DNA from: Chelonoidis abingdonii
Taxonomy: Eukaryota > Chordata > Testudines > Testudinidae
Direction: 5' to 3'
Assembly (NCBI RefSeq): GCF_003597395.2
Contig: NC_133769.1
Coordinates: 178,855,366-178,919,365, forward strand
DNA: 64,000 bases
Of this stretch, positions 50,512-61,974 are shown piece by piece (the first letter of the stretch is position 1; the number at the start of each line of letters is the position of its first letter). The position numbers were made by a program, and so were the translations under genes. The notes under the pieces are model-generated. The model was given only the letters and a program-made list of their open reading frames with translations, made no database searches and was not told the DNA's origin.

Positions 50512-52150
50512 CTGTGGAGAAGGCTAAATACCATTTTTAATTTTGGTTGTCAAGGCAGAGTAAAAATGTAAGACTTTATGGAGATTTTCAGAGAGATCAG
50601 GTTAGACTGTCCTTTGTGTAGAAACGAAACTGTTAATTATTTGTTTAGTTCCTTATTATTGCATTCAGCATTACTTAGGTGGAAAATCTGCTATCCTTTA
50701 GGCCCACTGCTGTTTCCACCCTGGGTTTCTCCTCCTTCCTCATCCTCCTTCCTGTTTAGTTTCCTACTCCTTTCTTCTCTCTCAATATTCTAACACTAAA
50801 CAATGAAAGAGTGAGTGCTTACAATTAGTGGGGTTAGGTTTTAGGTTCTTTGCAACCAGAAGGGCTAAAATTCACTTTTAAAAAGAATGAAAACTTAAGT
50901 TCTGCAAATTCTGAACATACTGCATAAATAAATCATACACCTAGATCCTACCTCTGGGTCTTGTTTGACACATCTGCTCTAGAGGGTTTGGGGGAGCCCA
51001 TGATTTTTTTGGTGATCATTATGTCACATGGCAACTAGCTTAAAGGGGAAGGGAGCCCAGTATGTCCAAGCTTCAAATCCTGTATTAACTGCAGATTTTC
51101 ACTTTGGGACGGCAGGGCCAATTAGTTGCTTCTCTTGTGTAGTCATTCCACCTTCTACATACAAAAGAGCTGTGTCTTAGTTGAAATTCTCTGGAGGCAG
51201 AAGCATTATGGCAATAAGATTGGGTGGTAAAGTAGAAGGGTCTAATTCTTGGTTCAGTTCTTAGTTGTACTATGTAAAGCCACTGGTGTATCTACTCTGG
51301 CAAAGATCTAAGTCTGAAGGAAATGGATTTTGTGGGATACTCTCATCTGATCTTAATGACTGAATCTCAGTTGGCATTCTAGAGGAAGGTGGAAACTCCC
51401 TCAATAGACAGCGTGTCACTAAGCAAACAGTGATAGAAGGAATACAGAATGGGATAGGGAATAATGCTCAGAGTATTGCAAAGTGTTTATATAATCAGTG
51501 ATGCATCCCTACCTGGAATACTGTGTTGTCTTATGGCCAATCCATCTCAAATATGTTATCAGGCATTGAAATGGTGGGTGACAAATGATTAGAGACAGGG
51601 GGAAGACTTCCCATCTTTTCACACTGTCCTCATATAGAACTGTTTATTAGAAAGAGGAGTGAATGAGGGAATATAACAACAGTACAAAAAGGTAAACAGG
51701 GCACTCTTGTTTACCCTTTCTCATAAAGTTAAGGTGACATTCAAATGAAAATTGAAAGGCAACAAACTTAAAACTGAAAAGAGGAAATTGTTTTTTACAC
51801 AACAGATAGTTAATATGTGAAACTTGTTTTCAATAATATCTTGTGATAGCTTAACAGGATTCAAAGAATTAGATGTGTGGCTATTCATGATCCATAGTTA
51901 CACTGGGCATGAAATGCAGATAGAGGATGAAGCACCTAATGTGTAGGACAGCCTGTAACTGACTGGAGTTAGAAGGAAAAACTTGTCAGGTTATTCCATA
52001 ATTATCCATATTTGGGCTTCTCACATCTCCCCCGAAGAATCTGATACTTAGCACAGTCAGAAACCAAATGCTTGTCTGGCCAGACGTCACATCTGATTCA
52101 CCGTGATAATTCCTGTGCTAATTGTCTGTTTTTTCTCTTCTCCCACCTAG

Positions 52151-52516
52151 CTTTCTGCAAAGGACGCATTGTGAGGGTACCGAAAAGCCCACTCATTCGA
52201 GTTGAAGGTACAGAGACGGTGATTCCTTGCAGTGTTACTGACTATGATGGACCCAGTGAGCAGAACTTTGACTGGGAATTTTCCCAGGGAACTGACTTTG
52301 TGCGGATAGTGAGTACTTGGGACTTGTCATTCACCTCCCAGCAATACCAGAAGAGGGTTGGCAGCGGGGAAATCGTGCTGAGGCGGAGCAGCAATAATGC
52401 TGTGGAACTTCTGATCAAAAGTATCCAGCCAGTCGACGAAGGAGAATACAAGTGCATCACCCCCAGCACAGATGCCACTGTTCAGGGAAATTACGATGCT
52501 ACAGTCCAAGTGAAAG
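52151..52516 (+). CDS. PTGFRN: PTGFRN exon 2: first Ig V-type domain
   Basis: Encodes residues 19-140, the first extracellular Ig domain. The acceptor (CACCTAG, after a pyrimidine tract) and donor (GGTATT) give a 366-bp exon that starts and ends in phase 1. The domain has the canonical disulfide pair Cys45 and Cys120, the core Trp60 in the stretch YDGPSEQNFDW, and the DEGEYKC motif before the second cysteine. The blocks YDGPSEQNFDW and STDATVQGN are, from memory, the same in human PTGFRN, which separates it from the relatives IGSF3, IGSF8 and CD101. Cys21, near the mature N-terminus, is also remembered from mammals. The open frame continues past the donor for six codons and then stops; that is read-through into intron 2, not a real terminus. 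In mammals this region forms part of the extracellular stalk of a type I membrane protein of about 880 residues. Confidence 0.95.
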
Positions 52517-52879
52517 GTATTTCCACAGGGTGAGGGGTGTTTGTAATCTGCAGCAGACAAATACATACCACTGGATGTTCTCGTCATGTTGTACATCTAT
52601 ACAGTCCTGAGAATAGGCATAGTCCCATTTTGTCTAAATTCGTGTTACTAGTTATCTGTATGTGGTTCCCCCTCCTTCCAGGTCCTTTCCTAAAGACACC
52701 CTTCAAAAATATGCCCTTCAAGTGGTGGCAACAGCAGAGGGAAGTGAGATAAAGAGGCGAAGGAGGCACATTATTGTAAATGCCACCAAACTTTTTCGTA
52801 TTACCAACTGCCAGAAACCAATAACAAACTAAAAATTGTTTGTTCTTAGAGTCCAGGATGCTGCAAATTTACAGTCTTT

Positions 52880-53057
52880 CCAGATTCGTAGATTCCAAGG
52901 GACCATTGTGGTCATCTAGTCTGACCTCCTGTATAAAATGGGCCACAGAACTTCTCGAAAATAATTCCTAGAGCAGAGATTTCAGAACAACATCTAATCC
53001 TGATTTTAAAATTGTCAGTGGTGGAGAATCCACCACAACCCGTGGTAAAATATTGGT
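52880..53057 (-). mobile_element. CR1 LINE 3' fragment in intron 2 (antisense)
   Basis: Begins near CGTAGATTCCAAGGGACCAT and contains GGTCATCTAGTCTGACCTCC and GTGGAGAATCCACCACAACC, the standard CR1 3' region reversed. The rest of intron 2 (52517-53626) shows nothing else. Confidence 0.85.
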
Positions 53058-53626
53058 TGATGTTGAGGCAGGGAGAATGACTTAGGAGGGGGAGAAAGGA
53101 AATAAGAGGGGTGAGGTCATTTAGGGGTTTCCCAGTGAGGTAGGAGTAGTTTCCCTTTTTCTAGACAACATGCTGTGTTCTTTCAGCAGCAGCATCCTGG
53201 CTTATCTCCTTTGATGATAGAAAAGGAGTTTTTTCCCCTTAGTGTTTCTTTTCTGAATACTACAAAAACAGTTAGGCCCTTCCATGGAGATGTACAATAG
53301 ATTAGAATTGTGTTGCCTTGGTCTTGCCCTAGAGAACAGAAGTAGAGGGAAAGGGATGATGATAAAATTAAAGACTTCATTCCTGATTCCTGAAGTGGGT
53401 GGCTTGCTCTGATAAAATACCTGGGGTTTAATGTGACTTTGTTTTTTGAGAGGGCAGGAAAGTTGTGGGGGAGATGAGTGATTGTCTAAGACCTGCTGTG
53501 AGAGTTCAGTATAATTGCATAGTTGGGTCAGTCAGCCAGCAGCATTTCCCATCCCCTCTCCTTACCATTTTCATAAACTCACATATATTACTCTGTGTGT
53601 TTTATAATGTTTTCTTCTTTGAATAG

Positions 53627-54046
53627 TGATTGCCGATGGCTTAACTGTGAATGGATCTACAGCTCAGTCCTCGAAACCTCGCAAAATGTCTGAGGGAGAC
53701 TCATTTGAATTGCGCTGCTCAGCTTCCACCATCTCCTCAGAACACACTCACCTGCAGGTTACTTGGGAGCTCAAGAATGGCCCAGCCTGGCAGGAAATCC
53801 TCTCTCTGACACATGAGGGCAAGTTCCAGCCCAGCCCGAAATATGAAGAGCGCTACCTGAGTGGAGATGTGCGCTTGGACACAGTAGCAAATGACATTTA
53901 CCGACTCTCTGTATCCCAGGCACTGCCAATGGATGAGGGCCTCTACAGGTGTCTTGTGAGCGAGTGGGTGAAAGGTGCAGATAGTTCCTGGCAGAAGATC
54001 CAAGAGAAGAATGTGGAAGTAGCAAGCGTGGTGATCCAACAGACTA
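53627..54046 (+). CDS. PTGFRN: PTGFRN exon 3: second Ig V-type domain with EWI-type motif
   Basis: Encodes residues 141-280. The acceptor GAATAG and donor GTGAGT are good and the exon (420 bp) is phase 1 at both ends. Disulfide cysteines are Cys171 (FELRCSAS) and Cys249 (GLYRCLVSEW), with core Trp187. One N-glycosylation sequon (Asn149-Gly-Ser) is visible. The motif after the second cysteine, which gives the EWI subfamily its name (Glu-Trp-Ile), here reads Glu-Trp-Val at 53962-53970, a conservative change. THEGKF and SGDVRLDTV are close to human PTGFRN segments as I remember them. Only 1.1 kb separates this exon from exon 2; that intron contains an antisense CR1 fragment. Confidence 0.95.
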
Positions 54047-54285
54047 GTGAGTTTCAGGTGCACGGGTCTCCTTATGACTTGTAACCATGTCACACCTAAA
54101 CCATGGCAACTTGTGAGAGCAGAAATGTAGCAGGGAAAGCCTGGGTCAGTACTCCTGGGAGAACCTAGATTGCTGCAGGAGGTGATACTGGTGTCTCTCT
54201 TCTTTTTGAGTCAGTGCTGAGACAGATGTGCTGTTGAGGGCTCTGTCTTTTAAATGAGGTATAAAATCCAGATTCCAATCACTTA

Positions 54286-54534
54286 TGGTATGTCTACACA
54301 GCAGTTAAACACTCGCATCTGGTCTGGGTCAGATGACTTGGGCTCATTCGGACTGTAAAATTGCTGTGTGGACATTTGGGCTTAGGCTGGACTCTCCCCC
54401 CAACTTGGGGTCCCAGACCACGGGCTCAAACATTTTACACAGCAGTCTTTAGCCCTGCATGCTGAGCCCTGTGAGCCTGACTCGAGCCAGTCGTGGCTGT
54501 GCCACGGGTCTTTTATTCTGTTGGAGATGTACCC
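54286..54534. mobile_element. Harbinger-type MITE in intron 3
   Basis: Ends GGTATGTCTACAC and the complement of GGAGATGTACCC, flanked by TTA (54283-54285 and 54535-54537). Inner halves are complementary (GGGCTCATTCGGACTG region against the later AGCCCTGCATGCTGAGCCC region). Length 249 bp, no coding frame. Confidence 0.8.
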
Positions 54535-54537
54535 TTA

Positions 54538-57364
54538 ATGGTCATTTAATTTCCTGTTGCACCTCCCAAGAGTGGGGTTGTTACTGTGTCTTGGTGACAT
54601 TTCTACTTGAGTACTTGTATTTTTCTCTCCCCAAATTCCTCTCTCTTTTTACTCTATTTTCTGTCCTATGATAAACAGCAGCCTCTCTTCTCCCCAGAGG
54701 TGTCTGTGCTTCAGTGGCAGGTGTGTAGTGTTTGCTGTATATAGCTTTTCAGGGTAAAGACTGATCTCCTTTCAAAGTACGGCTGTTTAGCTCTGCTTGT
54801 GTTCATTTTGGTGCTCCCAACCCATTGGACTGCTTGCTCTGTAATGTTGGCAGCTGTTTAGCAAGGAGTATTTCTAAGCACTGTAGCACACCTGAGTAAG
54901 GCACTATAAATTACATATGTTTAGGAAACAAAAAGACTCCTGGTGCTGGGTTGTGAGTATCGAAATATCTGTTGCCCACAGATTTCATGAACAGATACAC
55001 TGAGCACGTAACTGTGCTAGCCCTGCCAAAGTGTGAGGTTGGGGGAGTTGTAATAGTGATGCCATCTTATCATGTAGTAGTTGGTGGAAGAACAGACATG
55101 ATGTCCCCTCAGAAATATGAGAGTGATAGTATTTTAGGAAATGTGTGTGACAGATTGACGATGTCCTGAATAAACCTTATGGAATTAAGACACTTTATTG
55201 AATTAAGTTAAACTTCGTTTCATTAGGTTTGGTGCATTTGGGATCCATTGTATTGAAAATGCAATTGTTTGTGTTGCTGTAGAATTGTATGTAACTTTTC
55301 TAGGGACTTAACTAATGTAAGTGTTAGGAACTTCAAAAGACTTTTTTGGACAGTGCATGTAAAGTAGATTTCCTAGAAAATACAGGGCGGGGGGGTGGCG
55401 GTGTGAGGAGAATGCAAATTATCCACTTTGAATCCTCCCTTTTGAAACTACAACCAGGGGAGGAAAACCAATTGTCCACTAACTACCTGCTCCTGGAAAC
55501 TCCAGCTCTAAGACCCCTGAGCTGTATAAAAGATGTTATGAGGGTGCTGATTGTGAGCTGAAGCTGTGATTAACTTGTGACCATAAAATCTGGATGGGGT
55601 GTGGAAGGGCTAGGCTGCTAGAGGCTGCGTTAGGGTTGGGCGATTATCTGGTGAGCTTACCACAATGCATGTAGATTCTTTAATGCTTTCCCTGTAGTGC
55701 TGTTTACCTTAAGAATAAAATAGGCTTGCACAGGAAGAACGGTGTGGTCATTTATACCTCTGTTATCAGTCTCTGAAGAGAAAGCAAATAGGTGAGGTTG
55801 GGCAGCCTGCTTGTGCTGGGAATAACACAGTGTAGGCAGGGAGCTGGGCAGCATGCAAATTCCCAGAGGGAAGTGAGGTTTTAGTTTGTCTCCACCCAAG
55901 AAAGGCAACAGCTGGGGAGCTGGAAGCCTGAGAGGGGGTGGCCTTGCTGGATTGCTGAGGGGAAATACAGGTGCAGTTCTGCTGAACTGTGACAGTGTGT
56001 TCAGGCAGTTGAGGCCTCTGCCATGTGAAATCCTTTGTCATAGAGAGAACCCAGAACTTAAGGTTAGATAGCTAATTCTGGTTGGTGGGGCTTAGTTGTG
56101 AGCTCTGCTGGATCAGTCTGCTCCCTCTTCTCTTGGGGTAGGTCTGCTAGACAGGAAAGCTCTCAGATGCCCTCTCCAGAGTCCTGGGGTACAATGCTGA
56201 GTAAGGGCTCTAATTCTGGCATTGTCTTGTCAAGTTCATAAATTTTTGAGAAGTTGACTTATGTAGGTGGGGTTTAATCAGTGGTTGAGAGAGATTAGCA
56301 ACTGTGCATGAGCAGGGAATGCATTTTTGATGATATTTTTTATTTTGTTATAGGCTTTTAAATTCAGCATGGTCAATGGCAGCACTAGCAATTTGTCAGG
56401 AGCATGAGGCCAGTCCTAAATTGCATAAAGTTGAGTAGATCACATCCTCCTCCTCCTTGTAGGCAAAATGGAGGGTGGTGGAGTGTTGCCTGTACATGCT
56501 ATATATACCATCATCATGCAGCATGGCCTGGCGGCTTGGCTTTGGAGAGCATTATATGCTGGGTCCTGTTGTCTCTGTAGACTGTACCTCCATATTAAAG
56601 ACAAAGGTGAACGAAAGGTATTCCAGGCTATTTTGGCCGTCCTGGACACTACAGTCGCTCCTGAAAATAGGGAGGTTTGAACCTGAAAAACTGATATGGT
56701 GCCATTAATTTGTGCACATGACTAGCTGTGTGTATCTTCATGAATTCGTTACTGCTAACCTTGTCCTGTTGCTACCTTCCATTCTATTGTTTGTCACATT
56801 TGCTTGCCTGGTTTTAAATTTGATTCTAAGATCTCGGGCACAGGGAGTTCCTCTTCTTTCTGTGTTTAAGTGCACCACCTAGCGTGATGGGCCTGTAATC
56901 CTGAATGGGGCATTCAGGCACTTCAGTGATAATAGAACAAAGGAAGCTCAGGAGTGTGGGGAGGGGTGAGACTCTTACAAAAGTATCTCTTGGTTTATAA
57001 AATCTAGTGTTTGCGTTCCCATGGCTTGTGTGAAGATAACTTGTGTTTCTTGGAAGATCCCTTCACCTTACAGTGGAGTTGTAATATTAGTCTATTACAG
57101 CCCTGCAGAATTACTGTGGAGGTTTTACTAGCCCTCTCTACTCATATCATGAGGATCATAACAGGAAAAACTGATGATCCGTCAGTCAGCTGTGAGGAGG
57201 TACTTGGGGCATGTAGGTGACTGCAACTCTTCAAGTCTGGTGTAATGTGGTGTCAGATTGAGCCTTCTGACTTTTCTGTGCTGTCAGATGCAGTGGTAAG
57301 CTGTGAGAGGAGTAATTCTTGGTTTTAAAGACAAGGGCTTTGATAATTGGGGGGAAAACACCAT
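54538..57364. other. PTGFRN intron 3, repeat-poor part
   Basis: No transposon or exon recognised. Short open frames have no domain. Confidence 0.4.
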
Positions 57365-57520
57365 GTAGGTTCTTGCATTTATATAGTACCCTAAGTGCTT
57401 TACAAACTGATAGACAATATGTACGGGAATGAGCATATAGACAGAAATCACTTCACCCACCATAGAAATGCCCAGCCACCTTCTGAGATGGGCACATGGC
57501 TGCAGTTAAGGAACATGTAG
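57365..57520. repeat. Old LINE-like fragment
   Basis: Contains TTGCATTTATATAGTACC then AGTGCTTTACAAACTGATAG, a phrase typical of ancient amniote LINE tails (memory). A possible related tail lies at 60475-60630 (TATTATTCCCATTTTTCTCA then GGAAAGCTAGGAATA). Confidence 0.45.
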
Positions 57521-57701
57521 CAACTCTGCTTGTACATAGTCTAGTAGAATTGTGCTCTAATCCTTGACTGGGGTCCATGGGATCCTCAGGTCCCTTAGGA
57601 TGCCAATCAGGGATTAGAGCTAGTTCAACCAGACAGAGCTATTGTTTGTACACTAACAGTCCTTGGACATGTGCATAAACAATGTGAATAAATAAATAGA
57701 C

Positions 57702-58003
57702 CAGGGGTTGGCAATCTTTCAGAAGTGGTGTGCCGAGTCTTCATTTATTTACTCTAAGGTTTCACATGCTGGTAATACATTTTAACGTTTTTAGAAGGTC
57801 TCTTTCTGTAAGTCTATAATATATAACAAAACTGTTGTCTGTAAAGTAAATAAGATTTTTAAAATGTTTAAGAAGCTTCATTTAAAATTAAATTAAAATG
57901 GAAAGCCCCCAGACTGGTGGCCAGGACGCTGGCAGTGTGAGTGCCACTGAAAACCAGCTCACGTGCTGCCTTTGGCACCGGTGCCATAGTTTGCCTACCC
58001 CTG
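57702..58003. mobile_element. hAT-type MITE in intron 3
   Basis: Ends CAGGGGTTGGCAATC and GTTTGCCTACCCCTG with a perfect 8-bp duplication AAATAGAC (57694-57701 and 58004-58011). Length 302 bp, no coding frame. Confidence 0.93.
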
Positions 58004-58539
58004 AAATAGACAAATGAAGGAGAGGGAACAAGGTAGCAGACACCTGACAAGTCTTGCAGCAGGAGGTAAATAATAGCACTCGTTAACAAAGCATAGGAGA
58101 TGAAAAATGTGGAAGTCCCTCCTAATGCATGTTTTTCATTATTTAAACTAGGGCTGTCAAGCAATTTAAAAAAATTTAATCATGATTAATCACACAATTA
58201 AAATTAATAGCAATTAATCATGGGATTAATCACACTGTTAATACTAGAATACTATTTATATAAATATTTTTGGGTGTTTTCCACATTTTCAAATATATTA
58301 ATTTTAATTACAACACCGAATACAAAGTGTACAATGTTCACTTTATATTTATTTTTTATTATAAATATTTGCACTTTAAAAATGAAAAAAATAGTATTTT
58401 TCAGTTCACTTAATACAAGTACTGTAGTGCAATCTCTTTATCATGAAAGATGAACTTACAAATGTAGAATTATGTTAAAAAATTGTTTTATTTTTGAATG
58501 CAGCTATGTACGGTAAAAACTTTAGAGTCCACACAGTCC

Positions 58540-59090
58540 TCCTCCTTGTTCAGCCAATCGCTCAGACAAACAGGTTTGTTTGCATTTGCAGGAGATAATG
58601 CTGATCTCTTCTTATTTACAATGTCACCAGAAAGTGAGAACAGGCATTTGTCTGGCACTTTGTAGCTGGTGTTGCAAGGTATTTATGTGCCAGATGTGCT
58701 AAACATTCTTATGTCCCTTCATGCTTCAACCACCATTCCATAGGACCTGCTTCCATGCTAATGACAGGTTCTGCTTGATAACGATCCAAAACAGTGCAGA
58801 CCAACGCGTGTTCATTTTCATTATGTGAGTCCGGTGCCACCAGGAGAAAGCTGATCTTCTTTTTTGGTATTTCGAGTTCTGTAGTTTACGAATTGGTGTG
58901 TTGCTCTTTTAACACTTCTGAAAGCATGTTCCACAACTTGTTCCTCTCAGATTTTGAAAAGCACTTCAGATTCTTAAATCTTGGAACGAATGCTGTAGTT
59001 GTCTTTAGAAAACTCACATTGGTACCTTCTTTCCGTCTTGTCAAATCTGCAATGAAAATGTTCTTAAAACAAACATATGCTGAGACTGTT
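58540..59090 (-). pseudogene. hAT transposase fragment, antisense copy
   Basis: The reverse strand here contains the complement of the C-terminal region seen at 59216-59430 (for example CACTTTCTGGTGACATTGTA read backwards near 58617-58636) and continues further into the transposase towards 59090. Frame changes and stops throughout. Confidence 0.65.
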
Positions 59091-59215
59091 ATAACATGAA
59101 ATACATGGCAGAATGTGAGGAAAACACAGAGTAGGAGACATACAATTCTCCCCTAAGGAGTTCAGTCAGAAATTTAAGTAACACTGCTTTTTTTTTTTTA
59201 AAGACCATCATCAGC

Positions 59216-59430
59216 ATGGAAGCATGTCCTCTGGAATGGTGGCCGAAGAATGAAGGGGCATACGAACATTTAGCATATCTGACATGTAAATACCTTGCAA
59301 TGCTGGCTACAAAAGTGCCATACGAACATCTGTTCTCACTTTCTGGTGACATTGTAAATAAGAAGCAGGCAGCATTATCTCATGCAAACATAAACATAAA
59401 CTTGTTTGTCTTAGCGATTGGCTGAACAAG
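59216..59430 (+). pseudogene. hAT transposase C-terminal (dimerisation) fragment
   Basis: Sense frame reads MEACPLEWWPKNEGAYEHLA, then YLAMLATKVPYEHLFSLSGD, then IVNKKQAALSHANIN, which matches the hAT family C-terminal dimerisation region (LxWW...P.LA..a..yL..pat..p.ErlFS..G.i...r..L). An antisense copy of the same region lies at about 58555-58765, inside the left arm. No DDE catalytic core is present. Confidence 0.85.
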
Positions 59431-59869
59431 AAGTGGGACTGAATGGACTTGTAGGCTCTAAAGTTTTACGCTGTTTTGTGTTTGAGTGCAGTTATGTAAC
59501 CAAATAAAAATCTACATTTGTAAGTTGCGCTTTCATGATAAAGAGATTGCACTATGGTACTTGTATGAGATAAATTGAAAAATACTATTTCTTTTGTTTT
59601 ATCATTTTTACTGTGCAAATATTTATAATAAAAGTAATATAAAGTGAGTACTGTACACTTTGTATTCTGTGTTGTAACTGAAATCAATAAATTTGAAAAT
59701 GTAGAAAAACATCCAAAATATTAAATAAATTTCAATTGGTATTCTATTGTTTAACAGTGCAATTAAAATGGTGATTAATTGCGATTTAATTGTTTATTCG
59801 CAGTTAACTCATGTGATTATCAACAGCCCTAATTTAAACTAAATTGATGCTATCACCAGCTTTCCAGCC

Positions 59870-60115
59870 TACTGATCACAAAGGTCCTCTCTGAATGCTT
59901 GGCTGTGACCAGGAGTTCTGTGGACTGAGTACAACCACTGGCCAGGAGAGGAACCTTTTAAATGCTCTGAGTAAGTTTACCAGAGCTGAAGAAGAGTTCT
60001 GTGTAGCTTGAAAGCTTGTGTCTCTCACCAGCAGAAGTTGGTCCAATAAATCATATTAGCTCACCCACCTTCTCTCTCTAATATCCTGGGACTGACATAG
60101 TGACAACAACACTGA
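59870..60115 (+). mobile_element. Penelope-like 3' end with hammerhead-like motif
   Basis: Contains CTGAAGA (59986-59992), a 5-bp stem with two GU pairs and loop CTGTGT (59994-60009), then GAAA (60010-60013), followed by GCTTGTGTCTCTCACC and GTTGGTCCAATAAA. This resembles a CUGANGA - stem II - GAAA hammerhead core. The PLE terminal sequence ends near TATCCTGGGACTGACATAG. The left border is not certain. Confidence 0.55.
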
Positions 60116-60330
60116 GTAGCTATTTATATTGGTGTAAAATTTGTAGTGTATGTTGGACACTGTAGTATGTGAAGAAGCACCAGTCTATGGAACTTACCAT
60201 CGTCCTCTGTGCACTTTCATTTCTGGTCTTGGCAACCCTGTTAAGGTGAGTCAGGAGTTCAAAGTTTGGCCATGGTTGCTTACATTAAGTCACACTTAAC
60301 TCTCTGTAGCTGCTGCTGCTTCTTCTTTTT

Positions 60331-60367
60331 CTCTTTTTATTTTTATTTTTATTTATTTATTTATTTT
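60331..60367. repeat. (TTTA)n-rich simple repeat
   Basis: CTTTTTATTTTTATTTTTATT followed by four TTTA units. Confidence 0.85.
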
Positions 60368-60474
60368 TGGTCATCAGAGCTCAGAATTGTTTAGACAGAA
60401 ACTAAATTCAGCTCTGAGATAAATGGGTGCACTTCAATAGGAATTCTGCCTTCTGTGAATTAGGCCCCATGTGT

Positions 60475-60630
60475 CTTAGCACCTCTGTAAGCTAAGGGAA
60501 TATTATTCCCATTTTTCTCATGGGGAAGCAAGTGCAGAGGTTGTTCCTTGCCTAAACACAGACAGGAAGTATGTGGGAAAGCTAGGAATAAAAACTCAAG
60601 TCTTGATTTCTCCCTCCTATGTCCTAACTC
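60475..60630. repeat. Old LINE/SINE tail fragment
   Basis: Contains TATTATTCCCATTTTTCTCA, CAAGTGCAGAGGTTGTTCC and GGAAAGCTAGGAATAAAAAC, in the order seen in ancient amniote retroposon tails (memory). About 190 bp before exon 4. Confidence 0.4.
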
Positions 60631-60816
60631 CTATACACACTGATAGTTTGCGACTTTTTTAGATCAGTACAAACCTGTAGTCAAGTCACTAAGCACTGAA
60701 AGCAGAGAACTGAAGTTGCTTGAGAACTTACAGTACCAGAGCATTAGGCACTAAATAGTTTGAGACAAACTCTTGAAACTAACACTTGTCTTGTCTTGTC
60801 TTTTTTAATATTCAAG

Positions 60817-61200
60817 TTCTGGATGTGCTTATTGCCACAAGCAACGTGTCTGTGACTGAAAGGGATTCCCTGGACCTAACCTGCAACATGACAACAGACA
60901 GAAGTGGCATCTTCCAAGCTCAGGTGACGTGGTACTTCAGTGAGTCACATGATGATACCTTGTCAGATGCCCAGTTTTTGTTGAGTGTGGACCGTGATTC
61001 TGTGGTCAGCTACTCTCCCCTCATCAGCCTGAGTCATGTGGATAGAAATTCCTATCACCTGCTGATGCGTGATGTGGGTGTGGAGGACTCTGGCTACTAT
61101 TTCTGCCAAGCAGCTATCTGGGTGCCACAGCACAATGGGAGCTGGCACAAAGTGGTCGAGAAGACCTCTTCACCAGTCAGCGTGATGGTGACGGCATTAG
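60817..61200 (+). CDS. PTGFRN: PTGFRN exon 4: third Ig V-type domain
   Basis: Encodes residues 281-408. The acceptor follows a T-rich tract (ATTCAAG); the donor is GTGAGT right after the GCATTAG end. The length is 384 bp, phase 1 at both ends. Cys303 (DLTCNMT) and Cys377 (GYYFCQ) form the expected disulfide, with core Trp319 and the DSGYYFC motif. Three N-glycosylation sequons are present: Asn290 (NVS), Asn304 (NMT) and Asn387 (NGSW). LSHVD followed by SYHLL and HNxSWHKV agrees with mammalian PTGFRN as remembered. The open frame runs on for about 100 codons past the donor, but that part is intronic and shows no Ig features. The next exon (domain 4) was not found before 64000, so intron 4 is longer than 2.8 kb and the gene is cut by the window edge. 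Confidence 0.95.
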
Positions 61201-61974
61201 GTGAGTGGCTCCATCTTGAGGCTCAACAGATAATGAGCCGTTCTTTTCCTGTGTTCATCTCCACTGTAGAGTGTGCAAGGCAAAAACATTACAGGGTCTG
61301 TTCTGGCCACCCCACTATCCTGTTGACCACAGATATGGAAAAATGTTCCTGCGCCAGGGTCTTTTTATCCGTGTCCTTTGCGATACAGATCCATTCACAT
61401 CCATTCTTCTGGCCTCTGTTGTCATGTATTTTAGGAAAGAGAGGCATGCTGGAGATTTGCCAGGAGCCTAAAGGCCTTGTAGTACAACCTATGTAAACTG
61501 GTGAACTTTGGAGCTTCCACACCTTTGGTAGACTGATAACAGTCCCTATGGAACAACCGGTCATAAAAGAATAAATATAACCATTCCCATAAGTGTGACT
61601 TTGTAATCTGTTCTGTAAAGGTTTTTATACTGCACTCACTGAATGCCTCAATATTCAGATGGGTGGTATTTGTTTCCAGGTGACTATTAATGTAAGTTAC
61701 CCTGGACTAGCAGAATTTTCTATTCACTGTAAATAAGTTTTAAGATTTTATAAATGAGTGAATTTTTCTAGTTTTAAACTTACAAATATACAAAGAATTG
61801 TGTCTTTGGCTGTACACAGGCCTACCAAGCCAGGCAATCTTTGTACAGTAACTTCTCGTGGCTCCATGCACTAACCATAAGTGTCTAATCCAGTCATGAA
61901 TTTACTGACCTTATATTACTTTTTAGTGGTCTCCCCTATATTACTTTATTATAGAGACCCTTAATACCATATGA

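Larger units (their letters stand above)
47689..52150. other. PTGFRN intron 1, last part
   Basis: No transposon recognised apart from a 10-bp perfect hairpin at 48763-48789 and a long T run at 50489-50511. Splice acceptor for exon 2 at its end (CTTCTCCCACCTAG). Confidence 0.5.
58149..59831. mobile_element. Foldback hAT element with inverted transposase ends
   Basis: Ends TAGGGCTGTC and the complement of ACAGCCCTA, with a perfect 8-bp duplication ATTTAAAC (58141-58148 and 59832-59839). The left half repeats in inverted orientation much of the right half: a transposase C-terminal piece and noncoding 3' sequence are present antisense at about 58250-58690 and in sense at about 59280-59740. The unit therefore looks like two 3' ends joined head to head. 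Confidence 0.88.

Noticed and set aside
60786..61496. Single 236-codon gene as read without splicing
   Set aside because: Only 60817-61200 is coding. Good acceptor and donor sites bound the Ig domain, and the sequence after the donor is unlike PTGFRN.
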